From positions 434,001-498,000 of the forward strand of contig NZ_KQ948928.1 in assembly GCF_001514235.1 (NCBI RefSeq): a DNA stretch of 64,000 nucleotides. The letters are read 5' to 3'. Every line of letters begins with the position of its first letter. Within the stretch, counting starts at the first letter, position 1. The DNA comes from Streptomyces caeruleatus. Its GTDB lineage: Bacteria; Actinomycetota; Actinomycetes; Streptomycetales; Streptomycetaceae. This document shows positions 25,491-33,904 of this stretch, one piece after another. The position numbers and the translations under genes are program-made. Under the pieces are notes generated by a model. It made no database searches. It saw only the letters and a program-made list of their open reading frames with translations, and was not told where the DNA came from.

Positions 25491-26753
25491 TCAAGTAATG
25501 TGCACCGGGAGCGACTTGAGCCCGTTGATGAAGTTCGACACCAGCCGCTTGGGCGGCCCGGCCGTGCGTAGCTCCGGCAGTACCCGCAGGGCCTCCTGGT
25601 AGAGCACGCGCAGCTGGAGCCGTGCGAAGTGCGCGCCCAGGCAGACGTGGGGGCCGTCGCCGAACGAGACATGCGGGTTCGGGGCGCGGGACAGATCCAG
25701 CCGGTCCGGTTCGCTGAAGACCCGTTCGTCACGGTTGGCCGAGGCGTGGAAGACGACCACCTTGTCGCCCGCGCGGATACGCCGACCGGCCAGCTCCGTG
25801 TCCTGCGCGGCGGTGCGCCGGAAGGTGAGGACGGGCGGGTGCCAGCGCAGCAACTCATCTACGGCTAGGTGAAGTTGGTGGTGCCCGGCGCGTAGTCGCT
25901 CGTACGACTCCGGGTGCTCGGCCAGTGCCAGCAGGCCGCCCGGGGCCGCGCTGCGGACGGTGTCGTTGCCCGCGACCGTGAGCAGGAAGAAGAACATCTC
26001 CAGCTCCGGCCCGGCGAGTTCGGCATCGTGGGCGAGGGTCGTCATCACATCGTCGTCGGGGAACCGCCTTTTGTGCGCGGCCAGTTGGCGGGCGTACGCG
26101 AACATGTCCCGCAGCATCGCGGGTGACCGTGGATTGACCGGCCTGCCCTGCGGGTCCAGCACCGGGGGACCCGCCTCGTCGGGGTCCTGGTAGCCGATCA
26201 CCCGCTGCGTCCAGTGCAGCAGCAGCTTGCGGTCGGCCTCCGGCACGCCGAGCAGGTCGGCGAGGTTGAGCAGGGCGTAGTCGTCGGTCACGGCGGTGAC
26301 GAGATCGACGGTGCCGTCCGTCGCGCGGGCCGTCTCCATGGCCCGCGCGAGGAGTGTTCGGGCCCGCTGCTCGGCGGTCCTGGCGAAACGGTCGACACGC
26401 CCCGGAGTGAAGGCCCGGCTCACGAGCCGCCTCAGCCGGCCGTGCCCTGGCGGGTCCTGATTGAGCATCATGCGGCGGATGAACGGCAGATCGTCGGGGT
26501 CGGGATCCCGGATCTGGGTCGCGCCGATGTACGAGGAGTAGGTCACCGAGTCCTTGAGTACGCGCACCACGTCCGCGTGCCGGGTCACCGCCCAGAACCC
26601 GGGCCCGGCCGGCCAGCCCAGCACCTCGCTCTCCTCCTGCCGGACCACGGGGTGATGGTCGCGCAGGACGCGATAGGCCTCGTGGGGCACGTCGGCCGCG
26701 TACTGCCGGGGGTCGAAGACATCGGGGACGGGGGGCGCCTCGTGGACGGTCAC
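25491..26753 (-). CDS. Cytochrome P450
   Basis: A 420-aa soluble bacterial P450. The I-helix oxygen motif reads AGNDTVRSA, the K-helix ExxR is ELLRW, and the haem loop is SFGDGPHVCLGAHFA with the axial Cys near residue 371. The early stretch MMLNQDPPGHGRLRRLV resembles the CYP124/125/142-like group that hydroxylates lipids and terpenoids. The GTG start overlaps the stop of the upstream hydrolase gene, so the two are co-translated. The location beside a GBL synthase invites comparison with P450s in avenolide-type signal clusters, but the substrate is unknown. Confidence 0.9.
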   Translation of the reverse strand: MTVHEAPPVPDVFDPRQYAADVPHEAYRVLRDHHPVVRQEESEVLGWPAGPGFWAVTRHADVVRVLKDSVTYSSYIGATQIRDPDPDDLPFIRRMMLNQDPPGHGRLRRLVSRAFTPGRVDRFARTAEQRARTLLARAMETARATDGTVDLVTAVTDDYALLNLADLLGVPEADRKLLLHWTQRVIGYQDPDEAGPPVLDPQGRPVNPRSPAMLRDMFAYARQLAAHKRRFPDDDVMTTLAHDAELAGPELEMFFFLLTVAGNDTVRSAAPGGLLALAEHPESYERLRAGHHQLHLAVDELLRWHPPVLTFRRTAAQDTELAGRRIRAGDKVVVFHASANRDERVFSEPDRLDLSRAPNPHVSFGDGPHVCLGAHFARLQLRVLYQEALRVLPELRTAGPPKRLVSNFINGLKSLPVHIT

Positions 26754-27604
26754 GCTCGCTCGCCTTCACTGACGCGGCCGCTGCTTTCTGCGCCTTCCGT
26801 GCCCTCCGCGCCTTCCGTGCCGTCCGTGCCGTCCGTGCTGTCGGCGCGCAGGAAGTCCTCGACCACGCGGATGAGCTCCAGCGGCGTCTCGTCCATGGAG
26901 TAGTGGCCCGCGGAAGGGAGTTCGTGCAGCTCGGCCCGTGGATACCAGGTCATCCACGTCCCGCGGAGAAGGTCGGCGGACAGGGCGGGGTCGAGGGCGC
27001 CGGCCACGGCGAGCGCGGGGATGGGGGAGCCCTCGACCCGTGTGTGGAAGTCCTCCCCGGCCCAGGAGTCCAGCCAGGCGCGGAACGCCTTCTGGTCGCT
27101 GACGGCGAGCGAACGGGCGACCATCCGGTCGAGCCAGGCGTCCGGCCGACGGCCACCGGTGGTGACGTCGATGATGGCGCGCCGGTTGGCCGGCTGGTGC
27201 GCCGCGTCCGCGAACAGCTCCCACTGCTCGGGCGGCAACGCCAGTCCCGAAGCGGGCACCGGCGAGACCCCGACCAGCCTGCGCAGCCGGTGCGGGGCGA
27301 CGGCGAGGAGGCGCTGGCCGACCGCCCCGCCCATCGAGTGCCCGACCACCGAGAACCGCTCCCAGCCGAGCCGGTCGGCCAGTTCCACCAGGTCGAGGGC
27401 CGCCTCGTTGGTCGTGTACGCGCCGACGGCGTCCTTCGCGGCGCCGTAGCCGCGCATGTCGACGAGCGCGTAGGTGAACTCCGTACGGTCGAGGTCGGGG
27501 AGGACCGCCGCGTAGGCGGACCGATCGGCGAACCAGCCGTGCACCGCGAAGACCTTGTGGGCGCCGTCACCGTGCAGCTCATGGGGGAGCGAGAAGGAGG
27601 TCAT
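26750..27604 (-). CDS. Alpha/beta hydrolase
   Basis: A 284-aa alpha/beta hydrolase: oxyanion HGWF, nucleophile elbow GHSMGG, and catalytic His in SAGHYSMDE. It ends in an unusual Asp/Gly/Thr/Glu/Ala-rich tail (TDGTDGTEGAEGTEG) encoded by 9-bp repeats near 26790-26840. The ATG at 27604 is followed directly by the recognisable fold; the frame continues 124 codons upstream without a plausible domain. It precedes and overlaps the P450 gene by 4 bp. Esterase or lactonase activity is possible; the specific substrate is unknown. Confidence 0.85.
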   Translation of the reverse strand: MTSFSLPHELHGDGAHKVFAVHGWFADRSAYAAVLPDLDRTEFTYALVDMRGYGAAKDAVGAYTTNEAALDLVELADRLGWERFSVVGHSMGGAVGQRLLAVAPHRLRRLVGVSPVPASGLALPPEQWELFADAAHQPANRRAIIDVTTGGRRPDAWLDRMVARSLAVSDQKAFRAWLDSWAGEDFHTRVEGSPIPALAVAGALDPALSADLLRGTWMTWYPRAELHELPSAGHYSMDETPLELIRVVEDFLRADSTDGTDGTEGAEGTEGAESSGRVSEGERA

Positions 27605-27620
27605 GGGACCAAGGTGGACC

Positions 27621-27990
27621 ATATCGGTGGAGACCGACAGAGCCCGGGCGGGCTCGGGGCTCCCGCTCGCCTGTGCCATCGCCGTCCCGCTCGGCCTGGT
27701 CCTCGGCAGCGTGCCGGTCGTCGATGCCGCCGTACGCGCAACCGTCGAGTTGCCGCGGCCGCTGCCGTCCGTCGCGCTGGTGACATACGCGTCCGTCTGA
27801 CCGGTCCTCTTCCTCACCGTCTGCGGCCTCGGCGAGACCGACCCCCTGGCCAAGGGCACCCTGCGCGCCTTCGGCTTCGGCCGCCTCGCCGTCCTCCTAC
27901 GGGACGAACTACCCGCCACCGCCCCCTGCATCGCCGCCGGCCTCGGCATCTTCATCACCCAGTCGGGACTGGCCACCTGGCGCCCACGTA
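27621..27990 (+). pseudogene. Decayed membrane-protein remnant
   Basis: Translation in one plus-strand frame gives hydrophobic, Streptomyces-biased protein on both sides of an in-frame TGA at 27798-27800: LACAIAVPLGLVLGSVP before it and AAGLGIFITQSGLATW after it. There is no credible start or end. The second half runs into the stop region of the YCII gene. Third-position G/C bias is retained, which suggests former coding. The family was not recognised. Confidence 0.4.
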
Positions 27991-27992
27991 CT

Positions 27993-28541
27993 TCATCGAC
28001 GTCCGCCGAACTCCCAGTCGTGGACCTCGATGTCCGCGTACCGGTCCGCAGTCAGGGTGGCGCGTGCCGTGTCCGGGTCCGGGGCCCGGAGCAGCACCGC
28101 CGTGCCCAGCCATGTGTCGCCGTCGTCGGACAGCAACGGCCCGTACGCGATCAGCTCGTCCCTGTCGGGCGGCGGGGCGAGGTCGGCGGCCGCGCCCTCG
28201 CCGAGGCCGAGCACGAGGTACCGGTTGCCATCACTGCGGCCACCGGGAAAATCCCACATGGTGCGCCCCAGTACGTTGCGCCATCGGCGCAGCAGCACGT
28301 CCCGGTACGCACCCGCCTGGTAGTTGGGCTCGTCGAAGGCGAACGCGCGGGCAGCGGCGGGATCGGGCAGATCGACGATGTGCACGCTTCCGGTGGGCGT
28401 CTCCCCGTCGCCGGCGAAGGTCGGGCCGCGAGCGATCAGCTCCTTGGCGTACCGGTCCATGTAGGACCAGTGCTCCTCCAGCAACTCCTCGCGCAACGCG
28501 AGAGAATCCAGCCGGTCCCGGTGGTAGCAGAAGAACTCCAT
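27993..28541 (-). CDS. YCII-domain protein, apparently duplicated
   Basis: A 182-aa protein. The first half has the YCII-type ferredoxin-like pattern (HWSYMDRYAKELIARGPTF, VHIVDLPDPAAARAFAFDEP). The second half repeats a weaker version (AYGPLLSDDGDTWLGTAVLLRAPDPDTARA). YCII proteins are small and mostly of unknown function, resembling muconolactone isomerase folds. The ATG at 28541 has GAAGGG nine bases upstream and starts the domain (MEFFCYHRDR); longer starts look non-coding. Monocistronic. Confidence 0.75.
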   Translation of the reverse strand: MEFFCYHRDRLDSLALREELLEEHWSYMDRYAKELIARGPTFAGDGETPTGSVHIVDLPDPAAARAFAFDEPNYQAGAYRDVLLRRWRNVLGRTMWDFPGGRSDGNRYLVLGLGEGAAADLAPPPDRDELIAYGPLLSDDGDTWLGTAVLLRAPDPDTARATLTADRYADIEVHDWEFGGRR

Positions 28542-28637
28542 GCCCACAGACCCTTCCTCAGCGAGCGCACCCTTCTCAACCGGCTTTGGCGACAAGGGCG
28601 GGACGGGCAGGCGCGGCCCGGGTGAGAGTCGGCCCGC

Positions 28638-29903
28638 TCAACCCACCCGCACGTCCTGCCACACCAGCCGGTGATCGGACGTCGGCACCGTCGCCCCGTC
28701 CCCCACCAGCCGGTACAGCGGGTCGTCGGACGTCGGCCAGAAGACGCCGTTCGCCCCCGGTATCAGCCCCCTGGACGGGAGAACGTAGTCGACGCGCAGA
28801 TTCCCCGGCGCGGTGTCACCGAAGTCGGACGTGTCGTACGCCGGGTCACCGAGGTGCGAGGCATTGGCGCCGCCCTGCAGCCTCGCCGCCTCCACGCCGC
28901 CCGCGCTGGACGGCGGGGTCGAGGGCAGCTCCACCGCCGGGTGGTCGAGCAACTGCCTTATCGCGTGGGCGTAACTGTCCCCGTCGTACGGATCCGCGTT
29001 GTTGTCCCCGGCGATCACGAACCGCGCGCCGGTCCGCAGTCCACCACGCCGCCCCTTGTCGTCGTACAGATAGGCACTGCGCCGACGGCCGCCGACGTAG
29101 TCGGCCCACAGCCGGATCTCGTCGTGGTTGCGCCGACCGTTACGGTCCTCGGGTCCGTCGAAGGTGGGCGGCGTCGGATGCGAGACGAGGAAGTGCACGG
29201 TGTCGCGCCCGACGCACACCGGCACGTCCCAGTGACTCTTCGACGACAGCCGCAGAATCGCACGGGCCTCGTCGCTGTAGTAGTCCGACGGCATGACATT
29301 GGCCGGCATGTCCTTCCACAGGAACCGCTGGAAGGTCCGCACCGCAGGCGTGTCGATCGGGAACTTCGACAGCACGACCATCCCGTACTGCCCCGGGAAC
29401 CAGCCGTAGCCGTACGCGTCCTGCCCGTACGCGTCCGAACCGGGCGTCGTGACGGCGCCGTTCTTCCCGTCGAGGTCCACACCGGAGGCGGCGCCCGTGT
29501 TCACCGGGCCGGTGAAGTGGTACGGGAAACGGACCGGCTTCGATCCGTTGTGACCGACGGCCAGGTAGTTGCGCAGGAACAGCCGGACCGCTCGGCCCTG
29601 CTCGTCGTGGTCGAACTCGTTGATCAGCAGCACGTCCGGGTCGACCCGCTGGATGGTCTCGGCCACGTTGCGTGCCTGGGCGTTGTCCGGCGTGGACAGG
29701 TCGGCGATCAGCGAACCCTGGCTGCCGCGGTTCAGCGAGGCGTTGAAGGTGGCGAACCGCACGGACCGGCGGCCGTGCCGCTCGGCCGCCGAGACAGGGA
29801 ACGCAGTGGTCGCCGAGGCCGGGATCGCCGCGGTCGTGGCCAGCGCCGCCCCGGCGAGGGAGGCGAGCGCCGTGCGGCGTGAGAGGGATCCGGTGGGGTT
29901 CAT
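28638..29903 (-). CDS. Exported endonuclease/exonuclease/phosphatase-family protein
   Basis: A 421-aa protein with a Tat-type signal (SRRTALASLAG) and an EEP (DNase I-like) fold. Key motifs are FATFNASL, the metal-binding glutamate in LLINEFDH, HFLVSHPTPP, AGDNNADPYDGDS and the terminal active-site TSDHRLVWQDV. The substrate could be extracellular DNA, a phosphodiester or a phospholipid head group; sequence does not decide. The ATG at 29903 begins the signal peptide. It is divergent from the geosmin synthase gene (170-bp gap). Confidence 0.85.
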   Translation of the reverse strand: MNPTGSLSRRTALASLAGAALATTAAIPASATTAFPVSAAERHGRRSVRFATFNASLNRGSQGSLIADLSTPDNAQARNVAETIQRVDPDVLLINEFDHDEQGRAVRLFLRNYLAVGHNGSKPVRFPYHFTGPVNTGAASGVDLDGKNGAVTTPGSDAYGQDAYGYGWFPGQYGMVVLSKFPIDTPAVRTFQRFLWKDMPANVMPSDYYSDEARAILRLSSKSHWDVPVCVGRDTVHFLVSHPTPPTFDGPEDRNGRRNHDEIRLWADYVGGRRRSAYLYDDKGRRGGLRTGARFVIAGDNNADPYDGDSYAHAIRQLLDHPAVELPSTPPSSAGGVEAARLQGGANASHLGDPAYDTSDFGDTAPGNLRVDYVLPSRGLIPGANGVFWPTSDDPLYRLVGDGATVPTSDHRLVWQDVRVG

Positions 29904-30073
29904 CGCGACTCCGGAAAGGGAGGTGGACACTTGAGGTGCGAGAAGTCTGCGCGCGTAGAGATGAACGCCACAAGGGCCGCCGAGAACTCCCGGATTCACC
30001 CGCGATTCACGCGATGGTGTGATCATGTGCCGCGCCACGGATGCCACTTGAGCCCCAGGGGTAGGGCCCGGCC

Positions 30074-32233
30074 ATGACGCAGCAGCCCTTCGAACTCCCG
30101 CACTTCTACATGCCGTATCCCGCGCGGCTGAACCCGCACGTCGACGAGGCGCGCGCCCACTCGACCGAATGGGCGCGCGAGATGGGCATGCTGGAAGGGT
30201 CCGGGGTCTGGGAACAGACCGACCTGGACGCGCACGACTACGGCCTGCTCTGCGCCTACACCCACCCCGAATGCGACGGTCCCGCGCTCTCCCTCATCAC
30301 CGACTGGTACGTGTGGGTCTTCTTCTTCGACGACCACTTCCTGGAGATCTTCAAGCGCACTCAGGACCGCGTCGGCGGCAAGACCTACCTGGACCGGCTG
30401 CCCCTGTTCATGCCGATGGACCTGTCGACCCCGATGCCCGAGCCGCAGAACCCGGTCGAGGCGGGCCTCGCCGACCTGTGGACGCGCACCGTGCCCAAGA
30501 TGTCCGCCGACTGGCGCCGCCGCTTCTCCGTCGCGACCGAACACCTCCTCAACGAGTCACTGTGGGAGCTGTCCAACATCAACGAGGGCCGGGTCGCCAA
30601 CCCGGTCGAGTACATCGAGATGCGCCGCAAGGTGGGCGGTGCCCCCTGGTCGTCGGGCCTGGTGGAGTACGCGACGTCCGAAGTGCCCGCGTCCGTCGCC
30701 GAGTCGAGGCCGCTGAGGGTCCTGATGGAGACCTTCTCGGACGCCGTGCACCTGCGCAACGACCTGTTCTCCTACCAGCGCGAGGTCGAGGATGAGGGCG
30801 AACTCAGCAACGGCGTCCTGGTCCTGGAGACCTTCTTCGGCTGCACCACCCAGGAGGCCGCCGACACCGTCAACGACGTCCTCACCTCCCGGCTCCACCA
30901 GTTCGAGCACACCGCCCTCACCGAGGTCCCGGCCGTGGCGCTGGAGAAGGGGCTCACCCCGCAGGAGGTCGCCGCGGTCGCCGAGTACACCCGGGGACTG
31001 CAGGACTGGCAGTCCGGCGGCCACGAATGGCACATGCGCTCCAGCCGCTACATGAACGCGCGCGCCGAGCCCACCGCACCCTGGCGGACCCCGACCGGCC
31101 CAGGCACCTCCGCCGCCGACGTCGGCGCGCTGCTCGCGGCCGCCGGCGCCGAACGCCTGCGTGCCTACACGCACATGCCGTACCAGAAGGTCGGCCCGTC
31201 CCGGCTCCCCGACTTCTACATGCCCTTCCAACTGGAGCTCAGCCCGCACCTGGGCGCCGCCCGCCACCGCCTCACCGAGTGGTCGCACCGGATGGGCATC
31301 CTCCAGGAGGGTGTCTGGGACGAGGACAAGCTCGCCGCCGCCGACCTGCCGCTGTGCGCGGCCGGCCTCGACCCGGACGCCACGCCCGAGGCCCTCGACC
31401 TCAGCTCGCAGTGGCTCGCCTGGGGCACCTACGGCGACGACTACTATCCGCTGGTCTTCGGCCACCGCCGTGACCTCGCCGCCGCGCGGCTCACCACCCA
31501 GCGCCTCTCGGCCTGCATGCCCGTCGACGGCGAGCAGGCCGCCCTTCCGCTCAACGCCATGGAACGCGGCCTGATCGACCTGTGGGCGCGTACGACGGCG
31601 GCCATGACCCCCGAGCAACGCCGCTTCCTCAAGGACGCGGTGAACGTCATGACCGAGAGCTGGGTGTGGGAGCTGTCCAACCAGCTCCAGAACCGCGTCC
31701 CCGACCCGGTCGACTACCTGGAGATGCGGCGCGCCACCTTCGGCTCCGACCTCACGCTCAGCCTGTGCCGGATGGGCCACGGCCCCGCCGTCCCACCGGA
31801 GGTGTACCGCAGCGGTCCCGTCCGCTCGCTGGAGAACGCCGCCATCGACTACGCCTGCCTCCTCAACGACGTCTTCTCCTACCAGAAGGAGATCGAGTAC
31901 GAGGGAGAGATCCACAACGCGATCCTCGTCGTGCAGAACTTCTTCGGCATCGACTACCCGACCGCGCTGTCCGTCGTGCACGACCTGATGACCCAGCGCA
32001 TGCAGCAGTTCGAGCACGTGGCCGCACACGAACTGCCCATCGTGTACGACGACTTCGGGCTCTCTGACGAGGCCCGCGAGATCATGCGGAACTATGTGGT
32101 CGACCTCCAGAACTGGATGGCGGGCATCCTGAACTGGCACCAGGAGGTCGACCGCTACAAGGCCGAGTACCTGGGCCGCCGCGCGCACGGCTTCCTGCCG
32201 GACCGTGCCCCGGCCGTGCCCGTCCTCAGCTGA
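30074..32233 (+). CDS. geoA: Bifunctional germacradienol/geosmin synthase
   Basis: A 719-aa two-domain terpene synthase. The N-terminal domain has D86-DHFLE as its first metal motif and the triad N229, S233, E237 (NDLFSYQRE); it turns farnesyl diphosphate into germacradienol. The C-terminal domain has D455 (GDDYYP) and N598, S602, E606 (NDVFSYQKE); it converts germacradienol to geosmin. These positions coincide with those described for the S. coelicolor enzyme. Length is normal for the family. No partner gene is needed. Its stop overlaps by 8 bp the end of a convergent gene. Confidence 0.97.
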   Translation: MTQQPFELPHFYMPYPARLNPHVDEARAHSTEWAREMGMLEGSGVWEQTDLDAHDYGLLCAYTHPECDGPALSLITDWYVWVFFFDDHFLEIFKRTQDRVGGKTYLDRLPLFMPMDLSTPMPEPQNPVEAGLADLWTRTVPKMSADWRRRFSVATEHLLNESLWELSNINEGRVANPVEYIEMRRKVGGAPWSSGLVEYATSEVPASVAESRPLRVLMETFSDAVHLRNDLFSYQREVEDEGELSNGVLVLETFFGCTTQEAADTVNDVLTSRLHQFEHTALTEVPAVALEKGLTPQEVAAVAEYTRGLQDWQSGGHEWHMRSSRYMNARAEPTAPWRTPTGPGTSAADVGALLAAAGAERLRAYTHMPYQKVGPSRLPDFYMPFQLELSPHLGAARHRLTEWSHRMGILQEGVWDEDKLAAADLPLCAAGLDPDATPEALDLSSQWLAWGTYGDDYYPLVFGHRRDLAAARLTTQRLSACMPVDGEQAALPLNAMERGLIDLWARTTAAMTPEQRRFLKDAVNVMTESWVWELSNQLQNRVPDPVDYLEMRRATFGSDLTLSLCRMGHGPAVPPEVYRSGPVRSLENAAIDYACLLNDVFSYQKEIEYEGEIHNAILVVQNFFGIDYPTALSVVHDLMTQRMQQFEHVAAHELPIVYDDFGLSDEAREIMRNYVVDLQNWMAGILNWHQEVDRYKAEYLGRRAHGFLPDRAPAVPVLS

Positions 32234-33740
32234 CCTCCCGCACCCGCGCCGCCGTCGCCTCGGCGAGCTCTCGTACGCCGCTCGCGGCGTTCTCCGAGAG
32301 CTCGCCGAGTATCTCGTCGGCCGCGGTGAGGAGCGCGCGGGCCTCTTCGGGTAGGTGGGCGTCGGCCAGGGCGTGAGTGAGGCGGTAGTGCTCCTGGGCG
32401 ATGAAGCGACCGAAGTACACACCCTGCCAGTGACGCAGGGAGTCGTCTCCAGGGTCCGCCAGGATGCCGCGCAAAGCCTCCAGGCTCCTTGTCGCCTCCG
32501 CCAGTTGCCCGTCCGCACGCTCCAGGCCCGCCTGGTCGAGACGGGCCGAGACCCGGTCCCACGCCGTCTCCTGCAAGGCGGTGTACAGACGCTGGGCACG
32601 CAGTGCCTGGGTGCGGTCGCCGAGCTCCTCGAAGTCCCGGGCGAGCGCGCGCAGCGGGGCTGTGGTGAGTGCCCTTGACGCGTCGGGGCGGCGGAGTCTG
32701 CTCTGGTCCATGACGATCTCGTCCAGGTCGCGGATCAAGGCGACTCTGGCGAGCTCGGTCATACCCTGGTCCCGGGCCAGATCGGTCCAGGTGCTCAAGG
32801 GCTCGTCCGTCGGATCCGCACCGACCAGCATGTCGTCGAGCTCCCGCGCCCACGTACGCAACTCCTCCGCGCTCGCGCCCGGTTCCGGCATCCCGCCGAG
32901 GCCGCACGCCGTGTCGAAGTCGGTCTCGCGCACCTCGTTCAGCAACGCCAAGTCGCTGGTGTCCCCGTAGAGCCCCACCAGCACGGCCGCGACCCGCAGC
33001 TCCTCCGTCATCGACGACGCCGCCTCGTGCCGCAGCAGATGCCGCAGCAGCTCCAGGTCGCCCTCGGCACGGTCGAACTGCGCGGCCCGCAGGGCGAGTC
33101 GGCGGCGCACGGGATCCTCCGCCACCGCCTCCCGGGCCGCAGGGTCACCCGCCCGCAACAGGGCGAGGTCGGTCCGGCCGCTCGCGAGCACCGGCTCCCA
33201 CAGGGGTGGACGCGGATACGAGTCCAGCAGCTGATAGGCGTTGTGCTCCGTCCCGTTCAGCAGCACGAAGTCGGGCTCGGTGCGCAGGAGTGCGGCGTCC
33301 AGCAGGGCTTCCAGCTCGGCGGCCGGGCGCTCGGGGAAGCCCAGCGCGGCGCGCAGTTCGGCTCGCGCGTCTTCGAGGCCGGGGCCCTGCCGAGGTCCCT
33401 CCCCGTCTTCTTCCCCTTCCCCTTCCCCTTCCCCTTCCCCTTCCTCGTCCTCTTCGGCCTCCGCCAGACCGATCATGATCTCCAGCGCCTCGTCGACACT
33501 CGATCCGATGATCCCCGCCGAGCCCTCCGAGTCGGCGTACAGCAGCGACCCGTCCGCGCACACGAAGTACGTACCGCCGGTGTCGTCGCCCGCCACTATG
33601 TCGAGCGGTCCGCCCGAAGCCAGGCGTACCTCTTCGACATGGCCGTGGGAGGCACGGCCGATGTCGAAGTTGAAGGGGAAGGCGGCCAACTCGGCCAGGC
33701 GGACGTTCTCTCGGAGCAGCCGCAACGCGTGATCGGTCAT
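32226..33740 (-). CDS. Hypothetical acidic helical protein with Glu/Gly repeat
   Basis: A 504-aa protein not recognised. The first 85 residues (NVRLAELAAFPFNFDIGRAS to VDEALEIMIGL) look like a small SUKH/Knr4-like domain. A run of alternating Glu-Gly follows (encoded by 6-bp CCCTTC-type repeats near 33409-33444), then a long Leu/Ala/Glu/Arg-rich helical region resembling tetratricopeptide-like repeats. ATG 33740 is preferred because the frame upstream is not protein-like. It overlaps the geoA stop by 8 bp and is divergent from the PhsA-like gene. Cytoplasmic; no signal peptide. Confidence 0.75.
   Translation of the reverse strand: MTDHALRLLRENVRLAELAAFPFNFDIGRASHGHVEEVRLASGGPLDIVAGDDTGGTYFVCADGSLLYADSEGSAGIIGSSVDEALEIMIGLAEAEEDEEGEGEGEGEGEEDGEGPRQGPGLEDARAELRAALGFPERPAAELEALLDAALLRTEPDFVLLNGTEHNAYQLLDSYPRPPLWEPVLASGRTDLALLRAGDPAAREAVAEDPVRRRLALRAAQFDRAEGDLELLRHLLRHEAASSMTEELRVAAVLVGLYGDTSDLALLNEVRETDFDTACGLGGMPEPGASAEELRTWARELDDMLVGADPTDEPLSTWTDLARDQGMTELARVALIRDLDEIVMDQSRLRRPDASRALTTAPLRALARDFEELGDRTQALRAQRLYTALQETAWDRVSARLDQAGLERADGQLAEATRSLEALRGILADPGDDSLRHWQGVYFGRFIAQEHYRLTHALADAHLPEEARALLTAADEILGELSENAASGVRELAEATAARVREVS
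33409..33444. repeat. Hexanucleotide repeat encoding Glu-Gly tract
   Basis: About five CCCTTC units in tandem inside the coding region of 32226-33740. Each unit adds or removes one Glu-Gly pair without shifting the frame, so length variation between strains is likely. Confidence 0.8.
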
Positions 33741-33904
33741 GTCACAGAACGTAACAGCGGCCACTGACAACGGACTTCCGTACTCCGGATGCGGTTTCCG
33801 AAACTTTTCGTGCGGAATCGGATATTCAGGGAACTTGGGCGGTGCGCTGGGAGTCTTCTGGGATGAGGGGAACAGACGACGAGAACACACGGGGGTGTTC
33901 GACC

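Noticed and set aside
30557..32599. Minus-strand open frame of 680 codons opposite geosmin synthase
   Set aside because: geoA keeps every catalytic residue; the opposite frame has none.
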